Assembly: GCF_025370775.1 (NCBI RefSeq)
Contig: NZ_JAMXEX010000003.1
Span: 310,001 to 374,000 of the forward strand
Direction: 5' to 3'
Source: Ancylothrix sp. D3o
GTDB taxonomy: Bacteria > Cyanobacteriota > Cyanobacteriia > Cyanobacteriales > Oscillatoriaceae
DNA: 64,000 nucleotides
Below the pieces are notes generated by a model, which searched no databases, had not been told where the DNA came from, and saw nothing but the letters and a program-made list of their open reading frames with translations. Below are positions 1-8,830 of the stretch, piece by piece; within the stretch, counting starts at the first letter, position 1; the number at the start of each line of letters is the position of its first letter. A program made the translations under genes and the position numbers.

Positions 1-801
1 CATAAGTTGCAGCGCTTGCGAATAGGCGGCAATCGCTTCTTCATAACGCCGCTCAAAAAATAGCCCATTGCCTTGTTTGACAAAATCAACAGCACTTAAG
101 GTTTGGCTTTCCTTTGTTTCCTGTGTTTCCTGTGTCTCCTGTGTTTCGTGTGTCTCCTGTGTCTCAGGCGGCGGGTTATTGATGGCAGTTGCCGATACGC
201 CGGCCGGTTCGACAGCGTTTTGAGTGTTCGTTAGCACATCGGGGGGAGTTTCGCTTTCTGGTGGCGGAACACTCACCGGCGCATTGGCGACAGCCTCAAA
301 TGTGGCTAAAGTTTGTTGGGCAAAAGCGTTTTGGTGTTCGAGTTGTTGCAAAATCGGCTCAACCGATGAAATAATTGCCTTTAATTGGGCAAGGGCATCG
401 TTTTTGAGACTTTCGACCTCGCTGCGCTGCGAGATCGTCTGCTGTTGAAATTCTTTGAGCAGATACCATATTCCGAAAGCAGCCAGGGTTGGCAACAATG
501 CCAAAACGACGAGTAAGGCGTTTAGCAAACCGATAGCCCTGCTAAAGGCGCGGTCTACTTCTTGTTGTACCCTTTGATCAACTAATTGTTGTATCCGCTG
601 CTCATCGTTAGGGAGTGCTTGCGCCGGTGCTGGTGTGGGTTGTGCCGGCAACTCGGCAAAAATTGTTTGTTTTGGAAACGATGATATGGCCGGTTTGGTG
701 TTTGCTAGACTCATTGCCAAAAATAAGGCACTGAGAGCTACCGCACCCCGAAATTGCGATTGAGAATTTAAACGCTTTGTCTTTTCCACAAATTTATTCA
801 C
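1..801 (-). CDS. Membrane-anchored TPR protein, partial (C-terminus off the window)
   Basis: An open frame of 267 codons runs on the minus strand from a GTG at 801 to the left edge with no stop. An AGGAG sits about six bases before the GTG. Visible parts in order are: a basic N-terminus with a hydrophobic signal or anchor segment (about residues 20-36), a Pro/Ala-rich stretch, a predicted short coiled region with QQLVDQRVQQEVDRAF, a strong transmembrane helix (about 110-135), a coiled segment, an acidic ETQ repeat, then a tetratricopeptide motif (YEEAIAAYSQALQL) at the cut end. It is probably anchored in the inner or thylakoid membrane with a soluble TPR scaffold. Function is unknown. The start rests on the ribosome site and uninterrupted frame. 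Confidence 0.72.
   Translation of the reverse strand, partial: MNKFVEKTKRLNSQSQFRGAVALSALFLAMSLANTKPAISSFPKQTIFAELPAQPTPAPAQALPNDEQRIQQLVDQRVQQEVDRAFSRAIGLLNALLVVLALLPTLAAFGIWYLLKEFQQQTISQRSEVESLKNDALAQLKAIISSVEPILQQLEHQNAFAQQTLATFEAVANAPVSVPPPESETPPDVLTNTQNAVEPAGVSATAINNPPPETQETHETQETQETQETKESQTLSAVDFVKQGNGLFFERRYEEAIAAYSQALQLM
111..165 (-). repeat. Tandem nonamer encoding ETQ repeats
   Basis: Read on the minus strand, units close to GAGACACAG and GAAACACAG repeat in tandem and encode ETQETHETQETQETQETKE inside the partial TPR gene. This is an in-frame coding repeat and a likely site of length variation by slippage. Confidence 0.75.
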
Positions 802-1540
802 CAATTTACTCCTCGTCTTCGCCGGCCCCTCAACGCTGACCCTGAAATTACAAATTACTCTAGCCTAGCCGCGTTTGTCATTGCGTCCTTTGAGCATTTG
901 CCAAAACCAACCTCTTCCCCCAACCCTCTTTTTTCGTCGTTGCGCTGCTCTCGCCAACAGCTTCGTAGTGAGAATACACCGGCTGCGTGATCTTCACCGG
1001 CCCGACGCTCTGTGACATAAATCGCCGCCATTGATGATCGATGATACACCGGCCAGATGTTTTTAATCACCGAAGATATCCCCTAATAATTTCATAATTA
1101 AAGCATCGAGATTAATTTTCTCTAAACTCGACGGTTCAATATACAGAACCCTCAAAATTCTCTTGATTTTCTCGTTGAACGATTGACCCAAAACTAGCCG
1201 ACTGTGTTTACTTTTCTTAACATCTTTAAAAGCAGCTAATCACATCTGAAGAATCGGTTAATGGCCTAGCATCCTTCTTTCCTTTAGCCTGTGGGGTTTC
1301 AACCCTCTGTCCTTAACAGCCATTCACATTATATTGTTAATTTATATTTCGCCCTCTCGCCGCTTTCACAACCGCAAAAGATACCTTTTATTGCCAGCGA
1401 TTTACAGCTAAAAACTCTTAGTCCGTTAACCTGCTGTAAAAAACTTGTTCAAAGGTGAATTGCCGTGCCGCTTTAAGCCCTAGGGCATAGAAAAAATCGA
1501 AGCCTTCCCCAACGCACAGCTTATCCAAGGAAACAAAACG
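802..1540. other. Intergenic stretch, 739 bp, no convincing gene
   Basis: Between the divergent TPR gene and the PAS-GGDEF-EAL gene I see no reading frame with protein-like composition. The longest minus-strand frame (855-1070) is rich in Arg and lacks a ribosome site. The motif CACCGGC/CACCGGCC recurs several times near 970-1050. The region should hold two divergent promoters, but I cannot place them. Confidence 0.5.
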
Positions 1541-3370
1541 ATGGAGACTTTTAGCCAAAGTTTAGCAATCTCCGCCTCACAAGCGGCAAAAACTGTGAGA
1601 GTCGAGTCTTTTTCTCAGCCAAGTCCTGCTAAACCATCGGCGGCTTTTCCTTTACAACCAAATGCCGATGAGGCGTTCCTTCAAACTTTAGTAGCCAACG
1701 CTTCTGTTATTCTTTACGCCCTAGATCCCCAAGGTCTGTTTATCCTTTGTGAGGGACAGTCGGTGGCTCACTGGGGCTTACAACCCTCAGAGGTATTGGG
1801 CCGTTTTGTTTGGGAGATTTACCCCGACCAGCCCGGAATGTTTGAGCGGTTGTGCGAATGCTTGGCGGGAAATAATGTGAGTTGGACAACAGAAATTAAT
1901 GGTTGGATATGCGAACATAATGCAACACCCTTACGAAACGAAACGGGAAATATTATCGGCATCATAGCTGTAGTGACAGAAGCAACCCAGGGCCGGTTTG
2001 TATCAGAAGTATCTTCACAAATGACTATCGACCAGTTGACAGGTTTACCCAACCGCGACGGGTTTATCGAAAAATTACAGCAAACTCTTTACCATTCTCG
2101 CCTTTGGGCCGGCCCTTGCAAAGGGGCTGTGCTGATATTAGATTTGGATCGTTTTAGAGCGATTAATGAAAGTTTAGGGCATCACGGTGGAGATTTATTA
2201 ATCAAAACAGTGGCAGAGCGTCTTAAAAGTTGCTTTCCTAATGATTTGTTAGCCCGTTTAGATGCCGATGAATTTGGTCTTTTTTTCCCAGAAATAGCAG
2301 AAATTGAGGTTGTATTGGAGTTGGCAAATTATATTCATCAGCAGTTACGTTTGCCGATTTATTTAAAAGGTTATGATTTGTCTATTTCTGGCTCGATAGG
2401 TATTGCGTTAATAACGCATTGTGAAGATGCCGGTGAGATGGCTGCGAATTTATTGCAGGATGCCGGTTTAGCCTTGTGTCGTGCTCAACAACGAGGCTGG
2501 GATGTGGCGGTGTTTGAACCGGCTATGCGCCTTCAAGCTCTTTTAAGATGGCAGTTAGAAGCAGAATTGCGTCGCTCTCTCGGTGCTAGAACTTCTGTGC
2601 CGGTGGGGGAGTCTGGAAAAATAAATTCTTTTACTCTTTATTATCAGCCGATTGTTTGTTTAGCAACAAATAAGATTTCTGGCTTTGAAGCTTTGGTGCG
2701 TTGGCTTCACCCTCAGCGGGGTTTGGTTTCGCCGAATGAGTTTATCCCCATTGCTGAAGAAACTGGCTTGATTGTGCCTTTGGGTTGGTGGGTTTTGGAG
2801 GAAGCTTGCCGGCAATTGTCCGAATGGCAAAAGCGATATCCTAAACTGGATAATTTAACGATGAGTGTTAATGTTTCTTGTCAGCAATTGGAGCAAGCAA
2901 ATTTCAGTGAGGGTATAGATGAAATTTTACAGAGAACTGGCTGTGAGCCTTCGCTTTTGAAGTTGGAAATTACGGAAAGTTGTTTGCATGAAGATTGCTT
3001 TGAGTTGACGCAAAAGCTGGCTCATTTAAAAACCCTGGGAGTGCAGTTAGCGATAGATGATTTTGGGACGGGTTATTCTTCTTTGAGCCGGCTTTATAGT
3101 TTTCCTATCCAAACTCTAAAAATAGACCGTTCTTTTGTGTCTGGTATGGATATTTCTCCTGCTAATACGGAGATTGTGCGTACAATTATTGCTCTGGGGC
3201 AAAATTTGGGTATGCAGGTAACGGCGGAAGGTATCGAAACTGCTCAACAGTTGCGTCGGCTTGGCGAGTTGGGATGTGGGTTTGGGCAAGGGTATTTGTT
3301 CTCGAAGCCTTTAGAACCTCAGAAAGCTACTGAATTGCTGGCCGGTGGTTTTTCTGGGGAGAGTTGCTAG
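1541..3370 (+). CDS. PAS-GGDEF-EAL cyclic-di-GMP protein, probably a phosphodiesterase
   Basis: The 609-residue protein has a PAS-like sensor (about 43-150), a GGDEF domain (about 163-325) and an EAL domain (about 365-595). The EAL side looks intact: FEALVRW (382-388), [26 protein letters not shown] and a [11 protein letters not shown] end. The diguanylate cyclase signature is degenerate, reading RLDADEF at 239-245 in place of RxGGDEF. From family knowledge the EAL domain hydrolyses c-di-GMP, and a degenerate GGDEF usually acts as a GTP-binding regulatory domain. I infer a PAS-controlled phosphodiesterase. There is no membrane segment, so it is cytoplasmic. The ATG follows a CAAGGA ribosome site. 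Confidence 0.93.
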   Translation: METFSQSLAISASQAAKTVRVESFSQPSPAKPSAAFPLQPNADEAFLQTLVANASVILYALDPQGLFILCEGQSVAHWGLQPSEVLGRFVWEIYPDQPGMFERLCECLAGNNVSWTTEINGWICEHNATPLRNETGNIIGIIAVVTEATQGRFVSEVSSQMTIDQLTGLPNRDGFIEKLQQTLYHSRLWAGPCKGAVLILDLDRFRAINESLGHHGGDLLIKTVAERLKSCFPNDLLARLDADEFGLFFPEIAEIEVVLELANYIHQQLRLPIYLKGYDLSISGSIGIALITHCEDAGEMAANLLQDAGLALCRAQQRGWDVAVFEPAMRLQALLRWQLEAELRRSLGARTSVPVGESGKINSFTLYYQPIVCLATNKISGFEALVRWLHPQRGLVSPNEFIPIAEETGLIVPLGWWVLEEACRQLSEWQKRYPKLDNLTMSVNVSCQQLEQANFSEGIDEILQRTGCEPSLLKLEITESCLHEDCFELTQKLAHLKTLGVQLAIDDFGTGYSSLSRLYSFPIQTLKIDRSFVSGMDISPANTEIVRTIIALGQNLGMQVTAEGIETAQQLRRLGELGCGFGQGYLFSKPLEPQKATELLAGGFSGESC

Positions 3371-3803
3371 GGCCGGTAATTTGTTTTTAATAATTTTTAC
3401 TTCTTCTCCTTATTTCTCAAAAAACCGTAAAGATTTAATGAAACTTTATGAGGTTTATGTAAAGAATAATTTTGCCAAAATGATTGCTACTTAATGGCCG
3501 GTGTTTTCCCCTATAGGCAAGGGTTACACCGGCCAAGCCTGCATCGCTAAAATAGGTAATATCTGGGAAGCAGTAGGGTAAACTTTCTAGCAACTCATCA
3601 ATAATTTTAGGTTTTTTAAAAAAAGTAAATTTGTTGCTTTCTCATTGATAATTAAAAGCTATTTATTTGACGAAATAATCAAAAATTTTCAATATTTAAA
3701 AATGTAAAAAAATCTACCTAAAGGTAGTTTTAAGTTAAAATAAATTCAACCGATAAAAATTCGGATTTAATCAGAAAGCCGGCCTTGAGAGCAGGCGAAA
3801 ACA
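3371..3803. other. Intergenic stretch, 433 bp, AT-rich with hairpins
   Basis: No gene is seen. It holds a perfect 10-bp inverted repeat (3495-3535) and a small CTACCT/AGGTAG hairpin (3714-3727) followed by TTTT. The AT-rich run at 3600-3740 is a plausible promoter region for the COP23 gene at 3804. Confidence 0.5.
3495..3535. repeat. Perfect 10-bp inverted repeat
   Basis: TGGCCGGTGT at 3495-3504 is the exact reverse complement of ACACCGGCCA at 3526-3535, and the 21-base loop can add a CCC/GGG pairing. It lies about 125 bp after the GGDEF-EAL stop and lacks a clear T-tract, so it is either a weak terminator or an interspersed repeat built on GCCGGT. Confidence 0.7.
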
Positions 3804-4433
3804 ATGAAAAATAAATTGACGACGACAGTTTTAACAGCTATGGCAATGACAGTGGGAGCAACAGTTGCTTTCCAACAACCCAGCCAAGCGCAAGCGACCA
3901 GATTTATCTGCTCTATGAGTTACACCACCGGCCTCCCTACCACCTACGCCATCAGGCCAAACGGCGAGAGGGTTGCTGTGGTGCGTTGGTATTCTGAATA
4001 CTTTAGTGATGCTGGATATACGCCAGAACGCCGCTGTCAGGAAGTAACAGGCCGGTTTCAAAATCTCCACAACCAAGGTCAACTCACCCACATCACCACC
4101 GGCTATGTGAACGGCCAAGCAGTTGTCTGTGCTAGTCAAGGTAGTGGCTGCAACAGCAGCAACTTACTCTTTACCCTCAAACCCGGTCAAGACGCCGCCT
4201 ACTCCGTGCAACAACTCTTTGACCTACGAGCCACCGCTGGCGCTTCTGGCCCCTTGTACGAAAGTTCCGCTGATGATGGCTCTATCACCATCGATCTAAA
4301 CAACTATATAAACAATGCAGCCGTTGAGCAAGAAGGCGGAGGAGCAGCCCCCAGTGCAGCCCCCAGTGCAGCCCCCGGTGCAGCCCCCAGTGCACCGGCC
4401 CAACCCAGCCAAGGCGGCGGCGGCATCTTCTAA
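3804..4433 (+). CDS. Secreted COP23-domain protein
   Basis: The 209-residue product begins with a clear signal peptide ending near PSQAQA (about residue 31). The body (about 32-165) matches what I know of the COP23 domain, named after a circadian-oscillating peripheral-membrane polypeptide of cyanobacteria. It shows an RFICSMS start, the RCQEVTGRFQNLHNQG segment, paired cysteines (CASQGSGC), FTLKPGQDA and GPLYESS. The C-terminus is a low-complexity tail of PSAAP repeats ending in GGGGIF. Molecular function is unknown for the family. It is the first of five consecutive genes for exported proteins, followed 80 bp later by two trypsin-like proteases, which hints at a shared periplasmic or surface role. 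Confidence 0.85.
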   Translation: MKNKLTTTVLTAMAMTVGATVAFQQPSQAQATRFICSMSYTTGLPTTYAIRPNGERVAVVRWYSEYFSDAGYTPERRCQEVTGRFQNLHNQGQLTHITTGYVNGQAVVCASQGSGCNSSNLLFTLKPGQDAAYSVQQLFDLRATAGASGPLYESSADDGSITIDLNNYINNAAVEQEGGGAAPSAAPSAAPGAAPSAPAQPSQGGGGIF

Positions 4434-4446
4434 GCAGCTTACTTGT

Positions 4447-4479
4447 AGAAACCCGCTTTCTCTAAGAAATCGGGTTTCT
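4447..4479 (+). terminator. Strong hairpin after the COP23 gene
   Basis: AGAAACCCGCTTTCT pairs with AGAAATCGGGTTTCT (14 of 15) around a CTA loop, starting 13 bases after the stop codon. There is no immediate T-run, though TTTTTT follows some 10 bases later. Similar ACCCGG or ACCCG hairpins follow genes at 22657, 37861, 57098 and 58809, so this is a recurrent terminator-like repeat. Confidence 0.65.
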
Positions 4480-4513
4480 GACAGCACCTTTTTTCCAAGA
4501 CAGGACAAAAAAC

Positions 4514-5494
4514 GTGAAATTACAGACAATCTTTCTTGCCTGTGTTGGCAGTCTTTTTTTGGGATTGCCAGCACATTTGTATGCCCAAAAATCTGTTGCC
4601 CAACAAGACTTTAAAGGCATTTTATCTCAAATTCAACCCAGTCAAATTTCCATCGAACAACTACGCCGGCTTACCGAACAAATTACCGTCAGAATACCGG
4701 CTCCCAAAAGTTGGGGTTCAGGAATTTTGATAAATAAACAAGGCAATATTTATACAGTATTGACGAATCATCACGTCATCAAAAGCAACACTTCCTATCA
4801 AATTCAAACCGCCGACGGTCAAACCCACAACGCTGAACTAGTCCAAACCCTGCGTTTTGGTGATAATGATTTAGCCGTGCTAACTTTTCGCAGTAATAAT
4901 GCTTATACAGTGGCATCTTTTGGCAATTCCTCAACCTTAGAAATAGGTGAAGAAGTTGTTGCAGGAGGGTTTCCCTTCGATCAAGAATTAACCGGCTCAA
5001 GAGGATTTCTATTCACCACCGGCCAAATTTCTTTATTTAGCAATAAAACCTTTGCCGGAGGGTATCAACTGGGATACACAAACCCCATTGAAAAAGGCAT
5101 GAGTGGCGGGCCGGTTCTTAACAGCAAAGGGCAACTAATTGGTGTAAATGGAATTCATGCTTATCCGCTTTGGGGAAACCCCTACGTTTTTAGTGATGGT
5201 ACCTCAGCATCACCGCTAATGCAAGAGCAAATGAGCCGGTATAGTTGGGCAATTCCCATTCAAACTTATATCGAATTAGCGATGGGAAATACTCGTCCAC
5301 AAAGCAGGCCGGTTTTAAACATAAATCAGCCCCAAATAGAAATTAATAATCCTGAAAATACGCCCAGTTTTAACAACAGCCCCCAGCCAATTAGCCAACC
5401 AGAAAATCAAACACCTTCACCCGTACCCCCAGAGATTTATCCAATTCAAGAAACCTTGCCATCAGTAAATTCTCAGCCGGTACCCCTGTGGTAA
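4514..5494 (+). CDS. Exported trypsin-like serine protease with Pro-rich tail
   Basis: This 326-residue S1-type peptidase has a signal peptide (about 1-24, ending HLYA). The catalytic triad is readable: His87 in TNHHVIK, Asp119 in GDNDLAVL and Ser197 in KGMSGGPV. After the protease domain (to about 260) comes an Asn/Gln/Pro-rich tail ending in PVPLW. The start is a GTG with an AGGA nearby. It should act in the periplasm or at the cell surface, and its substrate is unknown. It sits between the COP23 gene and a second, TPR-bearing protease. The stop codon overlaps an in-frame GTG of the next reading frame, but I place the next start further on. Confidence 0.88.
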   Translation: MKLQTIFLACVGSLFLGLPAHLYAQKSVAQQDFKGILSQIQPSQISIEQLRRLTEQITVRIPAPKSWGSGILINKQGNIYTVLTNHHVIKSNTSYQIQTADGQTHNAELVQTLRFGDNDLAVLTFRSNNAYTVASFGNSSTLEIGEEVVAGGFPFDQELTGSRGFLFTTGQISLFSNKTFAGGYQLGYTNPIEKGMSGGPVLNSKGQLIGVNGIHAYPLWGNPYVFSDGTSASPLMQEQMSRYSWAIPIQTYIELAMGNTRPQSRPVLNINQPQIEINNPENTPSFNNSPQPISQPENQTPSPVPPEIYPIQETLPSVNSQPVPLW

Positions 5495-5562
5495 AAATCG
5501 GTAGAGACATAGTAAAAAACGTTTCTACTGACATCAATCGTCTAAAAACCTTGAGCAAAAAA

Positions 5563-6927
5563 ATGAAAAATCATCAAGTCATACGGGCGGCTATTTTTGC
5601 AACAGCAATGCTATTTTCAGCACCACAAATTGCCACAGCCTTAACCGCAGATCAAGTTCAAGCAATAGCAGAAAAAGTTACAGTATTAATCCCTGAAACA
5701 AACCCAGATACAGGACAGCCAGCAGGTAACGGTTCTGGGTCAATCATCGCCAAACAAGGAAACACCTACACCATTCTTACTGCTAATCACGTTGTCTGTA
5801 GAGATCAAAACCCTGTTTGCCAAAGACCTTATCAGTTAAAAGTTAAAACCCATGACGGTGAAGAATATACAGTAAACAACAGCACAATCAAAAAATTGCC
5901 TAATTTAGATTTAGCAATTTTTCAATTTACAAGCGACAAAAATTATCAACTTGCAACTTTAGCAAACTATGACCCAAAATTAAGAAGTGAAAGACAAGTC
6001 CGCCTTGCCGATGGACGAACGGTGAGAGAATATGGACAATTTGTATTTGCTTCTGGATGGCCAGGAATTAACAACATCGATATCACAGAGTTAAAGTATC
6101 ATTTTAGTGTAGGCCGGATGGTGCCGCCCGATAAAATTGTGGGGTTTAAAATTCGTCCTGTTGAGGAAGGATACGAAGCTGTTTATACCAGTATTACCTT
6201 TCCGGGGATGAGTGGCGGGCCGGTGTTTGATACGGATGGAAGAATAATTGCTGTTCACGGACAAAATGAGGGAGAAAAAGTCTATGATGAATCTTCCCAA
6301 AAAAAGCGCAGAGTTCAAATAGGCTATAGTTTATCAATTCCAATTCGAGAATTTTTAAACAAAACCTCCCAAACTGGAATACAGCTACCTTTAAACGTGC
6401 AAACAACTCTTCCAGCAGAATTAAATGAAAATGAATTAGACTCAATAGGAACCCTCTACATTTTAGCTTGGGCAGAAGAGCAAAATACCGAAACAGAGAC
6501 AGCAATTTATTGGGCAAACCAGGGTAATAAATTTTGGCGATCTTTGCAGCCTATCCAAGCATTAGAAGCTTATGAAAAAGCCATAAAAATAGATGCAAAC
6601 TTCTATCCTGTTTGGTATGGTAGAGGCTTAGTGAAGACATTTTTAGGAAATTATGATGAGGCATTAACTAACTACAGTAGAGCCTTAGAAATAATCAATG
6701 AAAAAGTTTCACAACAGCCACAAAATAACGATTTAAAACAGGTGCAAGGCTGGGTACAAAGATTGCAAACACATATTCAACCTCTAGCGACAAACACCCC
6801 CCAAACCCAACCGCAAACGCCCTATGCCGGCGGTGATAAACAACCCGCCCCGCCCCCCCAACCGGCCCCAAGCATTCAACAACCGCCGCAACCTTCACCC
6901 CCCGCCGAAAACCAACTTCTATGGTAG
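5563..6927 (+). CDS. Exported trypsin-like protease with TPR repeats
   Basis: The open frame could begin at a GTG at 5488, but the ATG at 5563 starts a proper signal peptide (MKNHQVIRAAIFATAMLFS, cleavage near IATA), so I use it, giving 454 residues. The triad is His76 (TANHVVC), Asp116 (NLDLAIF) and Ser217 (PGMSGGPV). Two cysteines just after the His (CRDQNPVC) could form a disulfide. TPR-like helices occupy about 315-390 (ALEAYEKAIKID, YDEALTNYSRALEI). The tail is Pro/Gln-rich and ends ENQLLW, similar to the -VPLW end of the upstream protease. It is probably co-transcribed with that gene. Substrates are unknown, and the TPRs may present partners. Confidence 0.87.
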   Translation: MKNHQVIRAAIFATAMLFSAPQIATALTADQVQAIAEKVTVLIPETNPDTGQPAGNGSGSIIAKQGNTYTILTANHVVCRDQNPVCQRPYQLKVKTHDGEEYTVNNSTIKKLPNLDLAIFQFTSDKNYQLATLANYDPKLRSERQVRLADGRTVREYGQFVFASGWPGINNIDITELKYHFSVGRMVPPDKIVGFKIRPVEEGYEAVYTSITFPGMSGGPVFDTDGRIIAVHGQNEGEKVYDESSQKKRRVQIGYSLSIPIREFLNKTSQTGIQLPLNVQTTLPAELNENELDSIGTLYILAWAEEQNTETETAIYWANQGNKFWRSLQPIQALEAYEKAIKIDANFYPVWYGRGLVKTFLGNYDEALTNYSRALEIINEKVSQQPQNNDLKQVQGWVQRLQTHIQPLATNTPQTQPQTPYAGGDKQPAPPPQPAPSIQQPPQPSPPAENQLLW

Positions 6928-6951
6928 GGTAGGTTCGACGCACCCTACCAT
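6921..6951. repeat. Perfect 10-bp inverted repeat overlapping a stop codon
   Basis: ATGGTAGGGT (6921-6930) and ACCCTACCAT (6942-6951) are exact reverse complements around an 11-base loop. The left arm contains the last codon and TAG stop of the TPR protease. It belongs to the loose family of GTAGGGT...ACCCTAC hairpins scattered in this window and may work as a terminator despite lacking a T-run. Confidence 0.72.
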
Positions 6952-7005
6952 ACCCCTATTCGCAAAAACGTCAAATTTTTATTGGTGTAAAAAGAGGAGC
7001 AAAAC

Positions 7006-8079
7006 ATGAACTTTTTTCCGCAACTTGTCAAAACAAAAACCGGCCTCCTAACAAACCTAATTATGGCCGGTGCAACCCTTTCCACAGCAATTTCTTACAG
7101 CAACATCGCCCTTGCCACAACCAACAACAACCCCATCAAAAAACAAACCCCATTGCTCGCACAAAACATAACCTCAAACCCTGACACAACAAACCAAATC
7201 AAACAACCCGACCTATACAAAGCCCCCAGCAACATAGCCACACTTAATCAAAGCCAAAAAAGCGCCGGCCTCCTCCTTCCCCAACCCATAGCCCAACAAC
7301 CCACTCCACCGCCAGTATCCCCAGAACTGCAACAACTCCGACAACAATACCTATTAACCGAACCGGCCACCTTAGAAGTCGCAACCCTAGGCGCCGCAGC
7401 AGCCCCCGGTTCCAGTTCCGGTACCCCCACCGCCTTCGGCGCAAGCTGGGGAAGAACCTTTGCCGGCATCGGATTCCAAGGCAGAACCCGCTACACCGAC
7501 GATGCAGACGGCAGCATATCCGTCGGAATGGGATTCGGAGACGCCCAAAAATCCGTCGGAGTAGAAGTCACCCTCGCCGTCCTCAGCTTACTTGGAGATG
7601 ATGCCTTTGAACGCGGCGGTTTCAGCTTCAAAGTCCACCGGCAACTCCCCGAAAACTTCGCCGTTGCACTCGGCATAGAAAACGCCATAGTTTGGGGAGA
7701 AACCGACGCCGGTAGCAGCGTTTACGGAGTTGTTAGCAAAATATTCCCCCTCAAAGAAAAAGCCTCCGAACCCTTCAGCCAAATCACCGCCTCACTCGGC
7801 TTAGGCGGGGGAAGATTTCGCTCAGAAAATGACATCAACAACGACGAAGGCTCCGTCAACATCTTTGGCAGCATAGGAGTCCGAGTTGCAGAACCCGTCT
7901 CAATCATAGCCGACTGGACAGGACAAGACCTCACCCTCGGCGCATCCATCGCACCCTTTAAAGACATCCCCCTCGTCATCACCCCCGCCATCGCCGACAT
8001 CACCGGCAACGCAGGCGACGGCGCAAGATTCATCCTTGGCATAGGCTATAACTACAGCTTCCCCACCGGCAACAGATAA
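7006..8079 (+). CDS. Exported glycine-rich protein, probable outer-membrane beta structure
   Basis: The 357-residue protein starts with MNFFPQLVK and has a hydrophobic signal-like segment to about residue 38. A Gln/Pro/Asn-rich linker (40-125) leads to a 220-residue domain of alternating hydrophobic and glycine-rich strands (SVGMGFG, GASIAPF, FILGIGYNYSF). This pattern resembles an outer-membrane beta-barrel or porin-like fold. No family name is certain. A GAGGAGC ribosome site precedes the ATG. Codon choice is strongly C-ending compared with the kinase genes later in the window. A hairpin with seven Ts ends the transcript. Confidence 0.7.
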   Translation: MNFFPQLVKTKTGLLTNLIMAGATLSTAISYSNIALATTNNNPIKKQTPLLAQNITSNPDTTNQIKQPDLYKAPSNIATLNQSQKSAGLLLPQPIAQQPTPPPVSPELQQLRQQYLLTEPATLEVATLGAAAAPGSSSGTPTAFGASWGRTFAGIGFQGRTRYTDDADGSISVGMGFGDAQKSVGVEVTLAVLSLLGDDAFERGGFSFKVHRQLPENFAVALGIENAIVWGETDAGSSVYGVVSKIFPLKEKASEPFSQITASLGLGGGRFRSENDINNDEGSVNIFGSIGVRVAEPVSIIADWTGQDLTLGASIAPFKDIPLVITPAIADITGNAGDGARFILGIGYNYSFPTGNR

Positions 8080-8104
8080 CAAGTCATTTGTCATTGCAAC
8101 GTTT

Positions 8105-8126
8105 ACCACTAACCAGTGGTTTTTTT
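8105..8126 (+). terminator. Rho-independent terminator
   Basis: ACCACT (8105-8110), loop AACC and AGTGGT (8115-8120) are followed by a T-run. It closes the gene ending at 8079 and argues that the next gene starts at the ATG at 8151, not at an upstream TTG at 8088. Confidence 0.8.
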
Positions 8127-8150
8127 ATCAACCTCAAACCTTCCAAAACC

Positions 8151-8798
8151 ATGCAAAAACAATACAACCTAGTCCTAAAAATTGCCCTAACCCTAACAAC
8201 CCTCATCCTAACCACCATCAAACCAGCCATCGCCCAAACCGGCAACCAATCAGACAGCACCGGCCCCATCCCCACCACCTCCGACATTGCCGGTGGCCCC
8301 CCGACAACCCAAACCCAAGGCGGAACAGAAACCGTATTTCAAGGCGGTGTCAGCGTCCAAACCGCCGTAAACCAAGCCGCCGCAACCGTTATCAGCGAAC
8401 TAAGCGCCAACACCCTAACCGGCACCGGCACCCCCATCCCAGCAGCCACCCAGCAAACCGTCTTAAGCCTCCTCACCGACACAAATAGCACCCAAGCAGC
8501 AGCCAACATCACCACCGCTTTAACCTCCTGCCCCAAATCACCCTCCGTCCCCGCTGGGCAACAATTAACCCCCTGCCCCGGATCACCCCCCGTCGCCGTT
8601 GCCCAAGAATTAACCTCTCGGTTGGCCGGTCTTTTAACTGAAGGAAAAGTCAGCCCCGAACAATTAAAAGCAGCAATTCGTGCTTATAATGCCATGATTC
8701 TTGCTAGTAACACCGAATTTTTAAGCAATCCGCCCGCAGAATTAAACGCTATTCGCATTTCACTTTCCCGATTAATTGCAGCTACCGGAAGAAGCTAA
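8151..8798 (+). CDS. Secreted protein of unknown function
   Basis: From the ATG at 8151 the product is 215 residues with a signal peptide (MQKQYNLVLKIALTLTTLI, cleavage near AIAQ at 28-29). The mature part is Thr/Pro/Ala-rich. It contains repeated alanine-rich helices (AVNQAAATVISELSA) and four cysteines in two short segments with the pattern CP..SP, and ends in a helical region with EQLKAAIRAYNAM. I do not recognise the family. An in-frame TTG at 8088 would place the terminator inside the gene, so I reject it. It is the last of the five-gene exported cluster. Confidence 0.68.
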   Translation: MQKQYNLVLKIALTLTTLILTTIKPAIAQTGNQSDSTGPIPTTSDIAGGPPTTQTQGGTETVFQGGVSVQTAVNQAAATVISELSANTLTGTGTPIPAATQQTVLSLLTDTNSTQAAANITTALTSCPKSPSVPAGQQLTPCPGSPPVAVAQELTSRLAGLLTEGKVSPEQLKAAIRAYNAMILASNTEFLSNPPAELNAIRISLSRLIAATGRS

Positions 8799-8804
8799 GG
8801 TTAA

Positions 8805-8822
8805 GGTGGGCAACAGCCCACC
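8805..8822. terminator. Hairpin between convergent genes
   Basis: GGTGGGC, loop AACA and GCCCACC form a perfect 7-bp stem just after the stop at 8798 and before the minus-strand gene ending at 8831. It probably limits read-through from both sides. T-runs are poor. Confidence 0.55.
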
Positions 8823-8830
8823 CTCCAAAA

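Noticed and set aside
111-165. Short tandem repeats considered as CRISPR
   Set aside because: They are 9-base coding units without spacers.
855-1070. 71-codon minus-strand frame in the first spacer
   Set aside because: Arg-rich, no ribosome site and no recognisable motif.
5488-5562. Upstream GTG extension of the TPR protease
   Set aside because: It overlaps the previous stop and would bury a clear signal peptide that starts at 5563.
8088-8150. Upstream TTG extension of the secreted protein
   Set aside because: A T-tract terminator lies inside it; the ATG at 8151 begins a signal peptide.
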